A stretch of DNA of 64,000 bases from Neomegalonema sp. (GCA_022760435.1 JALEFY010000014.1:1-64000); one strand, 5' to 3'; shown: positions 6,977 through 16,117, numbered from the stretch's first letter. The notes: generated from the sequence alone by a model not told the origin. Program-made: numbers and translations.

Positions 6977-8467
6977 TCACACCAATTCAGTTGAGGTTGT
7001 CGCGATGGGGCTGGGCAGCACATGTGCGAGAAGGCTTTCGAGCCCTGCGCGATCATGGGCCACACCCAGGATGTGGCGATCCGGCCGCAAGACGGCGGCG
7101 CGAATAGCGTGATGGGAGAGATGCTCGGCGGCGCCCGGCGCAGCTTCGGTGCTCACCAGCACCGCGCCCGGCGGCACGCTCAGCCCGGCGGCGAGCGCGG
7201 CATCGGCCAGAATGACAAAACGATGCCGGGTCGCGTCATCCATGCGCTGACCGTTGGCAAGGCCCGGTTGCCCGAAGAGCCGCCCGGCCTGCTCGCCCAC
7301 GCCAAGTCCCGGCCCGATCGGCGGGGCGATGCTTTCCATCCGCGCCGAACCGGACGGGGTCGGCAAAGCCGCCTGAAGCGCCTGCTCGGTACCGGCGGTG
7401 TTGATCAAGCCGCCAAGGCGCACCGCCGTCTGGATATATTCGACCGCATTGGGGCGGCGCTCAGTGACATAGGTGTCGAGCAGCGCGTCCTCGGCCTTGC
7501 CCTGACAGACCAGCGCGAGCTTCCAGTAGAGGTTCGCGGTATCGCGAATGCCTGCGCACATGCCCTGCCCCATGAAGGGCGGCGTCTGATGGCAGGCATC
7601 GCCCGCCAGCAGCAGCCGTCCCTTGCGCCAGTCATTGGCGATGAGCGAATGGAAGGTATAGACGGCGGCCCGCTCAAGCTCGGCCTCTTGCGGTGTCAGC
7701 CAGTCGCGCAGCAGCGCCCAGACCTGCTCCGGCTTCACGATCTCGGTCGCGTCCTCCTCCGGGAGCACGGTGATCTCCCAGCGCCGACGCATGCCGGGCG
7801 TTCGGACATAGGTTGCGGGCCGATCGGGGCGGCAATACTGGATCGAATGGTCGCCAAGCGCGGGCTTGTCCGCGTTCAGGATCACATCGACGACCAGCCA
7901 GCGCTCGTGAAAGCCCAGATCCTCCATGCCGGTCTCGATATAGCGCCGCACCAGAGAGCGCGCGCCGTCGCAGCCGACCACATAGCTGGCCCGGACGCGC
8001 TCGACCTTGCCGCGCGCCATGTCCTCGTAGCGCAGTTCGACATCCTCGCCCCGGTCGTCGATGTTGAACACATCGCAGCGGGTGCGCACGCTCACCGTCT
8101 CGCGCCGGGCCATATGCGCGCGCAGCACTTTCTCGAGGTCCGGCTGGTGGAAGCGGAAATTGGCGCGCCAGCCTTGCGGCCCCTCTCCCTGCGGGCGCGG
8201 CCAGTCGAGCAGCAGCTTGCCTTGCGGATCGACAAAGCGCATGCCCGGATGCAGCGCGGTAAGCGGCTCCATCTCGTCGGCAATGCCGATCCACTGGAAG
8301 ACCCGCATGACCTCGGCATCGAAATGCACCGCGCGGGGCAGGTGATAGGCGGCGGCCTCGCGCTCGAGCACGAGCACCTTCAGCCCGCAATCGCCGAGCA
8401 GATGGGCGAGGGTCGCGCCGGTCGGGCCATAGCCGATGATGGCGACGTCGAATTCTTCGGTCATCAT
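6977..8467 (-). CDS. FAD-dependent aromatic hydroxylase (MhpA-like)
   Basis: 496-residue class A flavoprotein monooxygenase. N-terminal dinucleotide loop V-A-I-I-G-Y-G-P-T-G-A-T, a D-G motif (V-G-C-D-G-A-R-S-L-V) and L-L-A-G-D-A-C-H-Q-T-P-P-F-M-G-Q-G binding the flavin ribityl chain. Length and motifs fit the MhpA / 3-(3-hydroxyphenyl)propionate hydroxylase group, which inserts one oxygen ortho to a phenolic OH to give a catechol, using NAD(P)H. The start ATGATG at 8467 overlaps the stop of the dioxygenase by 4 nt. Placed between the extradiol dioxygenase and FAA hydrolase, it supplies the catechol. Exact substrate unknown. Confidence 0.88.
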   Translation of the reverse strand: MMTEEFDVAIIGYGPTGATLAHLLGDCGLKVLVLEREAAAYHLPRAVHFDAEVMRVFQWIGIADEMEPLTALHPGMRFVDPQGKLLLDWPRPQGEGPQGWRANFRFHQPDLEKVLRAHMARRETVSVRTRCDVFNIDDRGEDVELRYEDMARGKVERVRASYVVGCDGARSLVRRYIETGMEDLGFHERWLVVDVILNADKPALGDHSIQYCRPDRPATYVRTPGMRRRWEITVLPEEDATEIVKPEQVWALLRDWLTPQEAELERAAVYTFHSLIANDWRKGRLLLAGDACHQTPPFMGQGMCAGIRDTANLYWKLALVCQGKAEDALLDTYVTERRPNAVEYIQTAVRLGGLINTAGTEQALQAALPTPSGSARMESIAPPIGPGLGVGEQAGRLFGQPGLANGQRMDDATRHRFVILADAALAAGLSVPPGAVLVSTEAAPGAAEHLSHHAIRAAVLRPDRHILGVAHDRAGLESLLAHVLPSPIATTSTELV

Positions 8468-9444
8468 GCGCTCCGTTTTGTCAGTTCGCCGTAGAGCCAG
8501 GGGCAATCGGCGACCGGCGGGGCGCGGCGGCCACGCGCGGCGGCGTCGAGCCGCATGTCGCGCAGCGCCTTGCGCCCGCCTTCTTCGGTGAGATAGAGCC
8601 GCTCATGCCCCCAGAAGCTCGGCCCATCGGTGGTCTCATGCGGCTCCCAGGTGGCCGGGTCGATCACGCGCCCGCCCCACCCGTTCTCGACAAAAAAGCC
8701 CGAAGGGGAATGGGCGTAATAGGACGTCATGTAATCGTTGGTATGGCGCCCCAGCGTATAGGCGACGCGGCCCTCTTCAAGCTGCGCCAGGTCAAAGCCC
8801 TGCCCCACATCATCGAGGTTCTTGAACTCGACCATGAAGTGGTGAAAGCCTGCCTGCCCGGACCCGACCATTGCAAAGGAATGGTGGCGCCCGTTCACAT
8901 GGAAGAAATAGAGGCCGTAGGGCTTCAACCCATAATCGGAGACGTGAAAGTCCAGCAGGTCGCGATAGAAGGGCAACATCACCTCGATGTCCTTCACATG
9001 CAAGACCGCATGTCCCATCCCGAACGGTCCGGTCTTGAACCCGTCGATCGGCCGACCAGGCACGAACGGGTCAGAGGCGATCATCGGGGCGTGGAACAGC
9101 TCGATCCGGTTGCCGGCCGGGTCCTCGAACCAGACCAGCGCCTCGACGAACCGGCGATCGCAAAGCTCCCGGCTCCCAGCCTGCACCGGCACGCCAGCCG
9201 CATCCAGCCGGGCGGCGTAGTGCTCGAGATCCGAGCGCTCGGCGACTTCCCAGCCCATGAAGGCGAGCGTCTCGCCCGGCTCGTCACTGACCAGAAGCCG
9301 CTGCACCCGGTCATCCATGCGAAAGGCCAGCGCCTTGCCGCCGCGGTCGATCTTCTGCATCCCGAGCAGCTTGCTGGCGAAATCGCCCCAGTCCTCGAGC
9401 CGGTCCGAGCGCACGCCCAGATAGCCCAATGCGATGATGGCCAT
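8464..9444 (-). CDS. type I extradiol (VOC-fold) ring-cleavage dioxygenase
   Basis: 326-residue two-domain vicinal-oxygen-chelate protein like BphC/HsaC 2,3-dihydroxybiphenyl 1,2-dioxygenases. The C-terminal catalytic domain shows the expected iron ligands: His in G-M-G-H-A-V-L-H-V (about 146), His in F-H-H-F-M-V-E-F (about 208) and Glu in F-F-V-E-N-G-W-G-G (about 257). The N-terminal domain has lost the metal ligands as usual. It opens catechols next to the hydroxyls with O2. First intact gene after the TRAP scar and translationally coupled to the hydroxylase. Confidence 0.88.
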   Translation of the reverse strand: MAIIALGYLGVRSDRLEDWGDFASKLLGMQKIDRGGKALAFRMDDRVQRLLVSDEPGETLAFMGWEVAERSDLEHYAARLDAAGVPVQAGSRELCDRRFVEALVWFEDPAGNRIELFHAPMIASDPFVPGRPIDGFKTGPFGMGHAVLHVKDIEVMLPFYRDLLDFHVSDYGLKPYGLYFFHVNGRHHSFAMVGSGQAGFHHFMVEFKNLDDVGQGFDLAQLEEGRVAYTLGRHTNDYMTSYYAHSPSGFFVENGWGGRVIDPATWEPHETTDGPSFWGHERLYLTEEGGRKALRDMRLDAAARGRRAPPVADCPWLYGELTKRSA

Positions 9445-9510
9445 GCTATCACCCTCCGTTGGAAAAAGAGGCGTCCGGGCACGCGCATGCCGCCCGAACG
9501 CGAGGCCGGC

Positions 9511-10157
9511 CTACTGGGCCGAAAGTGCGGTAGCGCGCGTGAGTACAGCCTGCGCCGCTGCTGCATCCGGTTGCTGCCCGGCCCAGGCCGCGGGCGCCCC
9601 GGACAAGGCCGCATCCCATGCCGCCTTTTCCTCGGCGCTCAGATCATGGATCGTCACATCCTTGTTGGCACGGAACGCCGCCTCGACCTCGGCATCGGTA
9701 CTGTCGATCACCGAAGCGATCCATTCCGCCGTCTTGCGCCCCGACATCGCATCGAGCACCGCCTTGTCCTCGGCCGAGAGCGCCTCATAGGTGCGGCGGT
9801 TCATCAGGATCGCCATTGGCGATGCGGTGAAATGGGTTGAGGTGATGTAGGGGGCGACCTCGTTGAGGCGGAAGGTGCGGTAGGCATCCATCACCCAGAC
9901 CGCGCCTTGCACGACCCCGCGCTCGAGATTCTCATAGACCTGCGGTGCCGGGATCCCGACCCCCGAAGCGCCGACCATGTCGAACAGGCTCGAGCCGAAT
10001 TTCGACGGCGTACGCAGCTTCAGGCCAGCAAGATCGCCCGGCAGTTTCACCAGCTTGTCGGTCGCGAAGATCCGATAGCCCGGGGTCGTGAACAGCGCGA
10101 TGATCTTGTAATCCGCATATTCCTTCGCGAGCGCCCCCTCCTCGGCCAGGGTGTTGC
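9511..10157 (-). pseudogene. TRAP transporter substrate-binding protein (DctP) C-terminal remnant
   Basis: An open frame without its own start runs from about 10157 to 9511 and reads G-A-L-A-K-E-Y-A-D-Y-K-I-I-A-L-F-T-T-P-G-Y, then L-A-G-L-K-L-R-T-P and A-S-G-V-G-I-P-A-P-Q-V-Y-E-N-L-E-R-G-V-V-Q-G, hallmarks of a DctP-type periplasmic binding protein. The first ~120 residues, including signal peptide, are missing. Its 5' edge is fused, out of frame, to the beginning of dctM. Without export signal it cannot serve the transporter. Confidence 0.75.
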
Positions 10158-10268
10158 CGCCGAGCCGAGCAGCCCGACAAGGCCGAGGGCCACGGCAACC
10201 GGGATCTCCAGAAAGATCATCACAATGGCGGCGAGAAACCCCAGACCGCCGAGCGCAAACCCCTCCAT
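10158..10268 (-). pseudogene. TRAP transporter large permease (DctM) N-terminal remnant
   Basis: Starts at ATG 10268 (one base shared with the dctQ stop) and reads M-E-G-F-A-L-G-G-L-G-F-L-A-A-I-V-M-I-F-L, the first membrane segment of a DctM large permease (normally ~430 residues, 12 segments). After L-L-G-S-A, at about 10158, it enters dctP sequence in the wrong frame and stops at 10047. One deletion removed the rest of dctM and the front of dctP, so the TRAP importer is inactive. Confidence 0.8.
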
Positions 10269-10747
10269 CAGCGTGCCCCCCCGATCCGCGGCCAAACCAG
10301 GCTCACCAATGCGGCGATCAGGCCCGCGCCCATCGTGATCGCGACGATGATCAGCGCCAGGGGCTTCGAGAGGCCCAGATCCGAGGTGGTCTCGGGCGAG
10401 CCCAGCTTCTCGAGCACATTGGCCAACATGATCCAGAACAGCAGCAGCGCGAAACCGACCGAGACCAGCGCGCCCAGAAACCCGAGCGGGCGGGCGAAGC
10501 GGCGCGGTGAAAGCTCGGAGAGCAGTTTGGCAGTCACATGCGAGCGCTTCAGGTAGCAAACCGGCATCGAGATCAGCGCACCGAGCCCGATTGACAGCGA
10601 AGTCAGCTCGATCGCGGCGGGGACATTCGCTCCCATTGCAGCGCGCAGCGATACATCCACGACAGTGACCGCGGCCCCGACCAGAAAACAGGCCCCGGAT
10701 GCGTAGAGCAGAAACGCCGAGGCCGCTTTTCCAGCACCGGCGCTCAC
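10268..10747 (-). CDS. TRAP transporter small permease (DctQ-like)
   Basis: 159-residue membrane protein with four predicted transmembrane segments (about residues 12-32, 47-65, 88-110, 130-152), as expected for the DctQ subunit that bridges substrate-binding protein and DctM. The start is GTG at 10747. It is intact but its partners dctM and dctP are broken just downstream, so it is probably a non-functional leftover. It is the first gene of the aromatic-degradation transcript, so the transporter likely imported the aromatic acid. Confidence 0.8.
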   Translation of the reverse strand: MSAGAGKAASAFLLYASGACFLVGAAVTVVDVSLRAAMGANVPAAIELTSLSIGLGALISMPVCYLKRSHVTAKLLSELSPRRFARPLGFLGALVSVGFALLLFWIMLANVLEKLGSPETTSDLGLSKPLALIIVAITMGAGLIAALVSLVWPRIGGAR

Positions 10748-10809
10748 GAGGCCGCTCGCTTGCGCGATGCAGCGACAGGCTTCACCTTCATGAAGCGATC
10801 CTCCCGATT

Positions 10810-10830
10810 GTCTTGTTCTTTGAATAAGAC
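10810..10830. promoter_or_regulatory. 21-bp palindrome, candidate IclR-family operator
   Basis: Arms GTCTTGTTC and GAATAAGAC around TTT pair at all but one position. It lies about 63 bp upstream of the dctQ start, in the 259-bp intergenic region 10748-11006 with the divergent PHP gene. Size and symmetry fit IclR-family operators, so I assign it tentatively to the IclR regulator at 5243-6088. Confidence 0.5.
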
Positions 10831-11006
10831 GCTACCGGCAATTTGATCTGGATCAATTTTCCGGCCCATTTCGTCCGCCTGGTGGACATGCGCGTCGCGC
10901 GCCTCAAGGGCGAATGCAGCGCTGCGCCAAACACAGAACGTCGCATCCCTGTCACGCACCGGCGATAAAAGGAGCGCGAGCGAAACTCTGGAGAGGATGC
11001 GCGATC

Positions 11007-11987
11007 ATGAGCGAGCCCCTGCTGCTGCCCCTTGAGTCTGGCGATCAGCTTCCCGCCTTTGCCGCTGCGGGCGCCTTCTATCGCGGCAACCTGCATACGC
11101 ACTCGACCCGCTCGGACGGGCTGCAACCGCCCGAGGAAGTCTGCCGGCGCTATCGCGAGCGCGGCTATGACTTTCTCGCGCTCACCGATCACTTCATCGG
11201 CGCGTATGGCTATCCGATTGTGGATACGCGCGATTTTCGGACCAATGCCTTCACCACCATCCTCGGCGCTGAAGTGCATACCGGGCGCATGGCCAATGGC
11301 GAGCTGTGGCATCTGCTGGCGGTCGGGCTGCCGGAGGATTTCACCCCGCCGCTCGCGCCCGGCTTCTCACCCGTCGAAGGCGCGGAGAACGCCGCCGATC
11401 TCGCTCGCCGCGCGGTCGAGGCCGGCGCCTTTGTCGCCATCGCCCATCCGCAATGGTCGGGCTTGAGTTTTGAGGATGCGATGAGCATCGAGGCCGCCCA
11501 TGCGGTCGAGATCTACAACCACTCCTGCCTGATGGACAGCGACCGCCCCGACGGCACCGCGATGCTCGACCTGATGCTCTCGGCCGGGCGCCGCCTGACC
11601 GCCTGCGCCACCGATGACGCGCATTTCAGCGGCGAGGATGCGTTTGGCGGCTGGGTGATGGTCAAGGCGCAAACGCTCGAGCCCGACGCGCTCGTGAGCA
11701 GCCTGCGCGCGGGCACCTATTACGCGAGCCAGGGGGCGGTGATCACCGATGCCCGGATTTCGGGCACCCATCTGAGCATCGCCAGCCCCGATATCGCGCG
11801 TCTGGTGGTCTGCGGCCCCGGCAGCGCCTCTGTCGTCGTGCAGCCGGAGGCGGTCGAGCGCTCGGATACCGGCTGCATCGCCCGCGCCCCGCTGGCGCGG
11901 TTCAAGGGCAAGGACTGGATCCGGGCGGTCATCATCGACAGCACCGGCAAGCGCGCCTGGACCAACCCGGTCTGGCTGGAGGACTAA
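11007..11987 (+). CDS. PHP-domain metal-dependent phosphoesterase
   Basis: 326-residue protein with the polymerase-and-histidinol-phosphatase (PHP) fold: R-G-N-L-H-T-H-S-T (HxH), L-T-D-H, G-A-E-V-H, I-A-H-P and T-D-D-A-H supply the metal ligands in the family order. These hydrolases cleave phosphomono- or diesters with a multinuclear metal site; the substrate cannot be predicted. A C-terminal beta-rich extension follows the PHP part from about residue 230. Divergent from the TRAP/aromatic operon, and its end overlaps the next convergent gene by 4 nt. Confidence 0.8.
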   Translation: MSEPLLLPLESGDQLPAFAAAGAFYRGNLHTHSTRSDGLQPPEEVCRRYRERGYDFLALTDHFIGAYGYPIVDTRDFRTNAFTTILGAEVHTGRMANGELWHLLAVGLPEDFTPPLAPGFSPVEGAENAADLARRAVEAGAFVAIAHPQWSGLSFEDAMSIEAAHAVEIYNHSCLMDSDRPDGTAMLDLMLSAGRRLTACATDDAHFSGEDAFGGWVMVKAQTLEPDALVSSLRAGTYYASQGAVITDARISGTHLSIASPDIARLVVCGPGSASVVVQPEAVERSDTGCIARAPLARFKGKDWIRAVIIDSTGKRAWTNPVWLED

Positions 11988-12703
11988 ACCTCTCCCGCTC
12001 GCCCCGCGGCCTTGAGTTTGCGGTAATGGCCGGGCTCGGCCTGCAAGGCTTCCTGCGTGGCGCGCAGGCGCTGGGCCCCGGCCTCATCGAGCGTGCCGAT
12101 CTCGAGCCCGCCTGCCCCCTCGCGCGCAAAGGGAATGGCCTGCGCCACCGGCGTGCCCGCGGGCAGGACGCCGGTAAAGCTCGGATCGGTCCAGAGCGCC
12201 GGGAAATGCACCAGCCCATCGGCGAAGAGATCGCAGGCAACCACACCCGAGAGCGTGCGAAACGGCAGATCCTCGCGGTTGAGCGGATGGGTAAACAGCA
12301 CCGACCAGCCGGGCGGCGTTTGCAGGGTCCAGAAATTCATGAACTTGACCGCGAACTGCCCCGGCACCGGCAAGGGCGCACCGCTGGTCTGCTCGGGCAC
12401 ATGCAGCCCGATCGGCGCCCGGCTCATCAACTGATCCGCGATCACCGGCGGCTCCCAGTCCCAGGCGATCTCACCACCCTCGACCACCAGATCAGCGGCG
12501 AGCGGCAGCAGGATCCCGAGCGACAGGGCGTCGATCAGCGGCGGGCAATGCTTGAGGGTGCGCACGCTCATGCCGCCCAAGGTCTCGCTCGCCACCTCGG
12601 TCGGCATGGCGCGCAGCCAGTCCGGCAGGCCCTTGGCGGCGGGGATCGGCCGGGGCAGGATCGGCGCGAGCGCCGGATGACAACGGGCGGTGATGGTGCT
12701 CAT
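11984..12703 (-). CDS. uncharacterised conserved protein
   Basis: 239-residue soluble protein that I cannot assign. It begins with a Pro-rich stretch (I-L-P-R-P-I-P-A-A-K-G-L-P-D-W-L-R-A-M-P) and has W-T-L-Q-T-P-P-G-W-S-V-L-F-T-H-P, with no signal peptide or membrane segment. It may resemble DUF6065-type proteins, which is a weak impression. It is 10 nt downstream of the polyamine-type permease gene on the same strand and likely cotranscribed with it, but a transport role is not supported by the sequence. Confidence 0.5.
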   Translation of the reverse strand: MSTITARCHPALAPILPRPIPAAKGLPDWLRAMPTEVASETLGGMSVRTLKHCPPLIDALSLGILLPLAADLVVEGGEIAWDWEPPVIADQLMSRAPIGLHVPEQTSGAPLPVPGQFAVKFMNFWTLQTPPGWSVLFTHPLNREDLPFRTLSGVVACDLFADGLVHFPALWTDPSFTGVLPAGTPVAQAIPFAREGAGGLEIGTLDEAGAQRLRATQEALQAEPGHYRKLKAAGRAGEV

Positions 12704-12713
12704 GCCGGGCTTC

Positions 12714-13553
12714 CTAGCGCCTCATCTCACGGCGCTGCAACAGCGTATGGGCGAGCGCGGCGGCCACGGTCAGCAGGATGATCGCGGCGCCCACCGCGTT
12801 GATGATCGGCGGATGGCCATTGGGATTGCGCGCCAGCGCTCCGATCTCGGTCGAGAATACACAGGCGCCGCCCTTGGCGAACATGGTGGTGTTGTAGTTC
12901 TCCATCGAGGCGAGAAAGGCGATCACCGCCGCCGAGGCCAGCGCGGGCGCCAGATAAGGCAGCGTGACGCGGCGAAACACAAGCCAGGGCGAGGCGCCCA
13001 GATCCAGCGCCGCCTCTTCCTGATCGGAGGGCTGACGCTGGAGCCGCGCCATCAGGATCAGCATCGGATAGCCCGCGACAAAGGTGGTCTGCGCGATGAT
13101 GATGGTGGTCAGCCCCGCATTTACGCCCAACTCGCGCCAGAAGATCAGCGCCGAGAGGCCCAGCACCACGCCCGGAAACAGCATCGGCGAGAGCAGCACC
13201 CACCACAGCACCCCATTGGCCCGCGCCCGCCAGCGGGTCAGCAGCACCGCCCCCGCGAGCCCCAGCACCAGCGCGCAGGGCACGACGACCGCCGCGACCA
13301 GCAGCGAATTGCCAAAGCAGCCAATGATCCGCTCGCGATCGAGGCTGCGCATCACCGGATCGGCGCGCAGCACTGCCTCGTCATCCCAGAAGAACGTGTA
13401 CCACTTGGTGGTGAAGCCGCGCCAATCCACCACGCTCGGCGGCGAGAGATCGTTGAAACTGGCGACGATCATCAGCACCAGCGGCGCGAACATGAACACC
13501 AGAAACGCGAGCGTGTAGGCCGTCAGCAGCCGATTGGACCAGCTTCCCGTCAT
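12714..13553 (-). CDS. ABC transporter permease (PotC-like)
   Basis: 279-residue inner-membrane permease with about six transmembrane segments. The cytoplasmic coupling loop E-E-A-A-L-D-L-G-A-S-P-W-L-V-F-R-R-V-T-L-P is the EAA motif that docks on the ATPase. It pairs with the PotB-like permease 10 nt upstream. Together with the ATPase and the Tat-exported binding protein it forms a spermidine/putrescine-type importer; the solute could also be another small organic cation or compound. Confidence 0.88.
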   Translation of the reverse strand: MTGSWSNRLLTAYTLAFLVFMFAPLVLMIVASFNDLSPPSVVDWRGFTTKWYTFFWDDEAVLRADPVMRSLDRERIIGCFGNSLLVAAVVVPCALVLGLAGAVLLTRWRARANGVLWWVLLSPMLFPGVVLGLSALIFWRELGVNAGLTTIIIAQTTFVAGYPMLILMARLQRQPSDQEEAALDLGASPWLVFRRVTLPYLAPALASAAVIAFLASMENYNTTMFAKGGACVFSTEIGALARNPNGHPPIINAVGAAIILLTVAAALAHTLLQRREMRR

Positions 13554-13563
13554 CGCCCCCTCA

Positions 13564-14970
13564 TCATCGCACGAAATCCTTCAGCCGGGCCTTGGTCAGG
13601 GTCATGAACAGCGCCACCAGCACAAAGCACAATGCCATGAACGCAAAGGCATAGGCCGCGCCGACATTGCCGTTCTGGCTCTCGAAGAACTTGTTGTAGA
13701 TCGTCTGGGTGAACCACTCGCTTTGCAGCCCGCGCGAGATGATCCGCGGCACCGAGAACGCCCCCGCGCAGAGCATGAAGGTGGCGATACAGCCCACCGC
13801 GATCCCGGGCTTGGCATGGGGGATCACCACCCGCCAATGCAGCCGCCAGGTGCTCGCCCCGAGATCGCGCGCCGCCTCGATCTGGCTGCGATCGAGCGTG
13901 CTCATCACATTGACCAGCGGGAAGACCATGAACAGGATATAGGTGTAGACGATCACCACGAAGACGGTGAGCGGGCTGCGCTTGAACTGGATCGCCTCGC
14001 CAGCCTCGATGCTCAGGAGCCCGGCCCAGTCCAGGAGCTGGTTGAGCAGGCCGTTATTCTCGAGGATCGAGACCCAGGCATAGATCCGCATCAGCTCCAC
14101 GATCGCATAGGGGATCAGCAGGCCGAGCATCAGCCAGGCGGCCTGGGCCGGGCGCGAGCCAAGCGCGACATTATAGGCGATCGGGTAGCAGATCGCGAGC
14201 GAGAGCCCGGTTGCCATCACCGCATAGGCGAGGGTCATGAACAAGGTGGTGAGCCCCAGCCGGGCATAGAGCTTGCCGCCCTGCTCATAGCGCAGGCCAA
14301 TGGCGCGCTGCACCTGGCTCCAGAACCGGGTCCGATCTGCGGCGAGGCTCTCGGGCGAGAGCGGGATCTCGGTAGCGCTGGCGAGGATCTGGTAATTGCC
14401 CAGCCCATAGGGCGAGCGTTGCGCCTCCTCTTGCGCGAGCCGGTCGGCAAGTGCCTCGGCAAGCACCGCGATGCGCTCGGCCTGCTGCATCTGGGTCTTC
14501 AGATCGCGGCCAGGATCCACGCTGAGCGCGGGCAGATCATGCTCGGCGCGCAAGGTCACCGCCTCGACGATATCCGGGCGCACGAGTTTTACATCGGTGC
14601 GCGCGCGGTCGCATTGCAGGATATAGGGGCGGACCTGTTTGCTCGGCGCGGCGCCGCCCAGCGTCGGGATCGCCATGCCGCCCGCGCTCGGCACCGCCAT
14701 GCCGCCCATATTGGGGATGGCAAGCCCGCCATTGCTGGGCGCACTGTCCTTGAGCGGCAGATCATATTTCGCCAGCACGGTCTGGCAGGTGCGCGCGTCC
14801 CGAGCGAGGGTCGCCGCCACGGCGCTGTCAAGCTGCCGCTCGGGCTGGCGCATCGAGACCTCGAAGATCGAGAATTGCGGCGCGATGATCAGCACCACCG
14901 CCCAGAACGCCACCGCCGCGAAGAAGAACGCCGCCAGCCAGGGCCCATAGGTGCGGCGCAGCTCAGACAT
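13564..14970 (-). CDS. ABC transporter permease (PotB-like) with large periplasmic insert
   Basis: 468-residue permease; PotB relatives are usually ~280-420. After the first membrane segment (about residues 10-32) there is a ~200-residue non-membrane insert before the remaining segments, containing three near-repeats of the type G-G-M-A-(V/I)-P (DNA 14660-14740) and two Cys. The EAA loop is I-E-A-A-R-D-L-G-A-S-T-W-R-L-H-W-R-V-V-I-P. Start ATG 14970 overlaps the ATPase stop by 8 nt. The insert probably faces the periplasm and could contact the binding protein. Confidence 0.85.
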   Translation of the reverse strand: MSELRRTYGPWLAAFFFAAVAFWAVVLIIAPQFSIFEVSMRQPERQLDSAVAATLARDARTCQTVLAKYDLPLKDSAPSNGGLAIPNMGGMAVPSAGGMAIPTLGGAAPSKQVRPYILQCDRARTDVKLVRPDIVEAVTLRAEHDLPALSVDPGRDLKTQMQQAERIAVLAEALADRLAQEEAQRSPYGLGNYQILASATEIPLSPESLAADRTRFWSQVQRAIGLRYEQGGKLYARLGLTTLFMTLAYAVMATGLSLAICYPIAYNVALGSRPAQAAWLMLGLLIPYAIVELMRIYAWVSILENNGLLNQLLDWAGLLSIEAGEAIQFKRSPLTVFVVIVYTYILFMVFPLVNVMSTLDRSQIEAARDLGASTWRLHWRVVIPHAKPGIAVGCIATFMLCAGAFSVPRIISRGLQSEWFTQTIYNKFFESQNGNVGAAYAFAFMALCFVLVALFMTLTKARLKDFVR

Positions 14971-16117
14971 GCTCGGCCATCTCCCGACCGGTCGCCGCCA
15001 GCGTGCCTTCGGGCAGCACGATCGCGCTCTCGCTGGCAAAACCGATGGTCTGCTCGCCATGCAGCCCCTGCCCCGCATCCCCCGCATTGGTCAGATGCAT
15101 CGCCAGTTCCTGCTCACCGGCGCGCAGGAACAGGTTGACGAACGGCCCCTCCAGATCGCGCCGCTCGACCCGCGCGCGCAGCTGATTGCCGAACGGCGCC
15201 TCGGGACCCGCGAGGCTCATGCGCTCGGGCCGCACGAACAGCATCGCCGCATCGCCGACCGACAGCCCCGCCGGGTTACGACCGAGCATCGGGCCGAGCG
15301 GGCTTTCGATCCGCGCCATCGGCCCCTTTTCCCCGGTCTCGAGCCCGATCACCTTGCCGGAGAAGACATTGGTCTCGCCGACAAAACTGGCGACAAAGGC
15401 GGTTTGCGGCGCGGCATAGATCGCATCGGCGCTGCCGACCTGCTCGATCACGCCCTTGTTCATCACAGCGATCCGATCGGACATGGTCAGCGCCTCGCCC
15501 TGATCATGGGTGATGTAGATGAAGGTGACGCCGGTGCGCTGCTGGATCGCCCGCAGCTCGGTGCGCATATGCTGGCGCAGCTTCAGATCGAGCGCCGAGA
15601 GCGGCTCATCGAGCAGCAGCACCGCCGGATCCACCGCCAGAGCGCGGGCCACGGCGACGCGTTGGCGCTGCCCCCCAGAAAGCTCGGTCGGGCGCTTGTC
15701 CCCCTGATCGCCGAGCGCGACCAGATCGAGAAGCTCATCCGCGCGCTTGCGGCGCTCGCGGCGTGAGACCCCGCGTGCCTCGAGCCCGAAGGCGACATTC
15801 TCCCAGACCTTCATCAGCGGAAACAGCGCCAGGCTTTGGAAGATCAGCGCAGTCGGGCGGCCATTGGGCCCGATCCCGGCCATGTCCTTGCCGCCGATCA
15901 GGACCTTGCCGGCGGTCGGCTCGACAAAGCCGGAGACCGCGCGCAGGATCGTGGTCTTGCCGCAGCCAGACGGCCCGAGGATCGAGAAGAACTCCCCCGC
16001 CTCGATCACAAGATCGGTCGGCTGCACCGCGGTGAAGCCGTTCGGGTAGGTGATCGACATGCCTTGCAGCGCCACATCCTGTCCGCGCAGCTTGCCCGGC
16101 AAATCACTCGACCCCAT
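14963..16117 (-). CDS. ABC transporter ATP-binding protein (PotA-like)
   Basis: About 384 residues. Walker A G-P-S-G-C-G-K-T-T, signature L-S-G-G-Q-R-Q-R-V-A, Walker B L-L-L-D-E-P-L-S-A-L-D, switch His in T-H-D-Q; the C-terminal ~120 residues form the TOBE/OB regulatory domain typical of polyamine and sugar importers. Start chosen at M-G-S-S-D-L-P-G because GAGGGAAG lies ahead; an upstream Met at about 16171 is possible. It powers the two permeases next to it. Confidence 0.9.
   Translation of the reverse strand: MGSSDLPGKLRGQDVALQGMSITYPNGFTAVQPTDLVIEAGEFFSILGPSGCGKTTILRAVSGFVEPTAGKVLIGGKDMAGIGPNGRPTALIFQSLALFPLMKVWENVAFGLEARGVSRRERRKRADELLDLVALGDQGDKRPTELSGGQRQRVAVARALAVDPAVLLLDEPLSALDLKLRQHMRTELRAIQQRTGVTFIYITHDQGEALTMSDRIAVMNKGVIEQVGSADAIYAAPQTAFVASFVGETNVFSGKVIGLETGEKGPMARIESPLGPMLGRNPAGLSVGDAAMLFVRPERMSLAGPEAPFGNQLRARVERRDLEGPFVNLFLRAGEQELAMHLTNAGDAGQGLHGEQTIGFASESAIVLPEGTLAATGREMAEHV

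Noticed and set aside
10744-10959. Small gene upstream of dctQ on the minus strand
   Set aside because: Covers the operator/promoter region, has no ribosome site at its start and no recognisable sequence.
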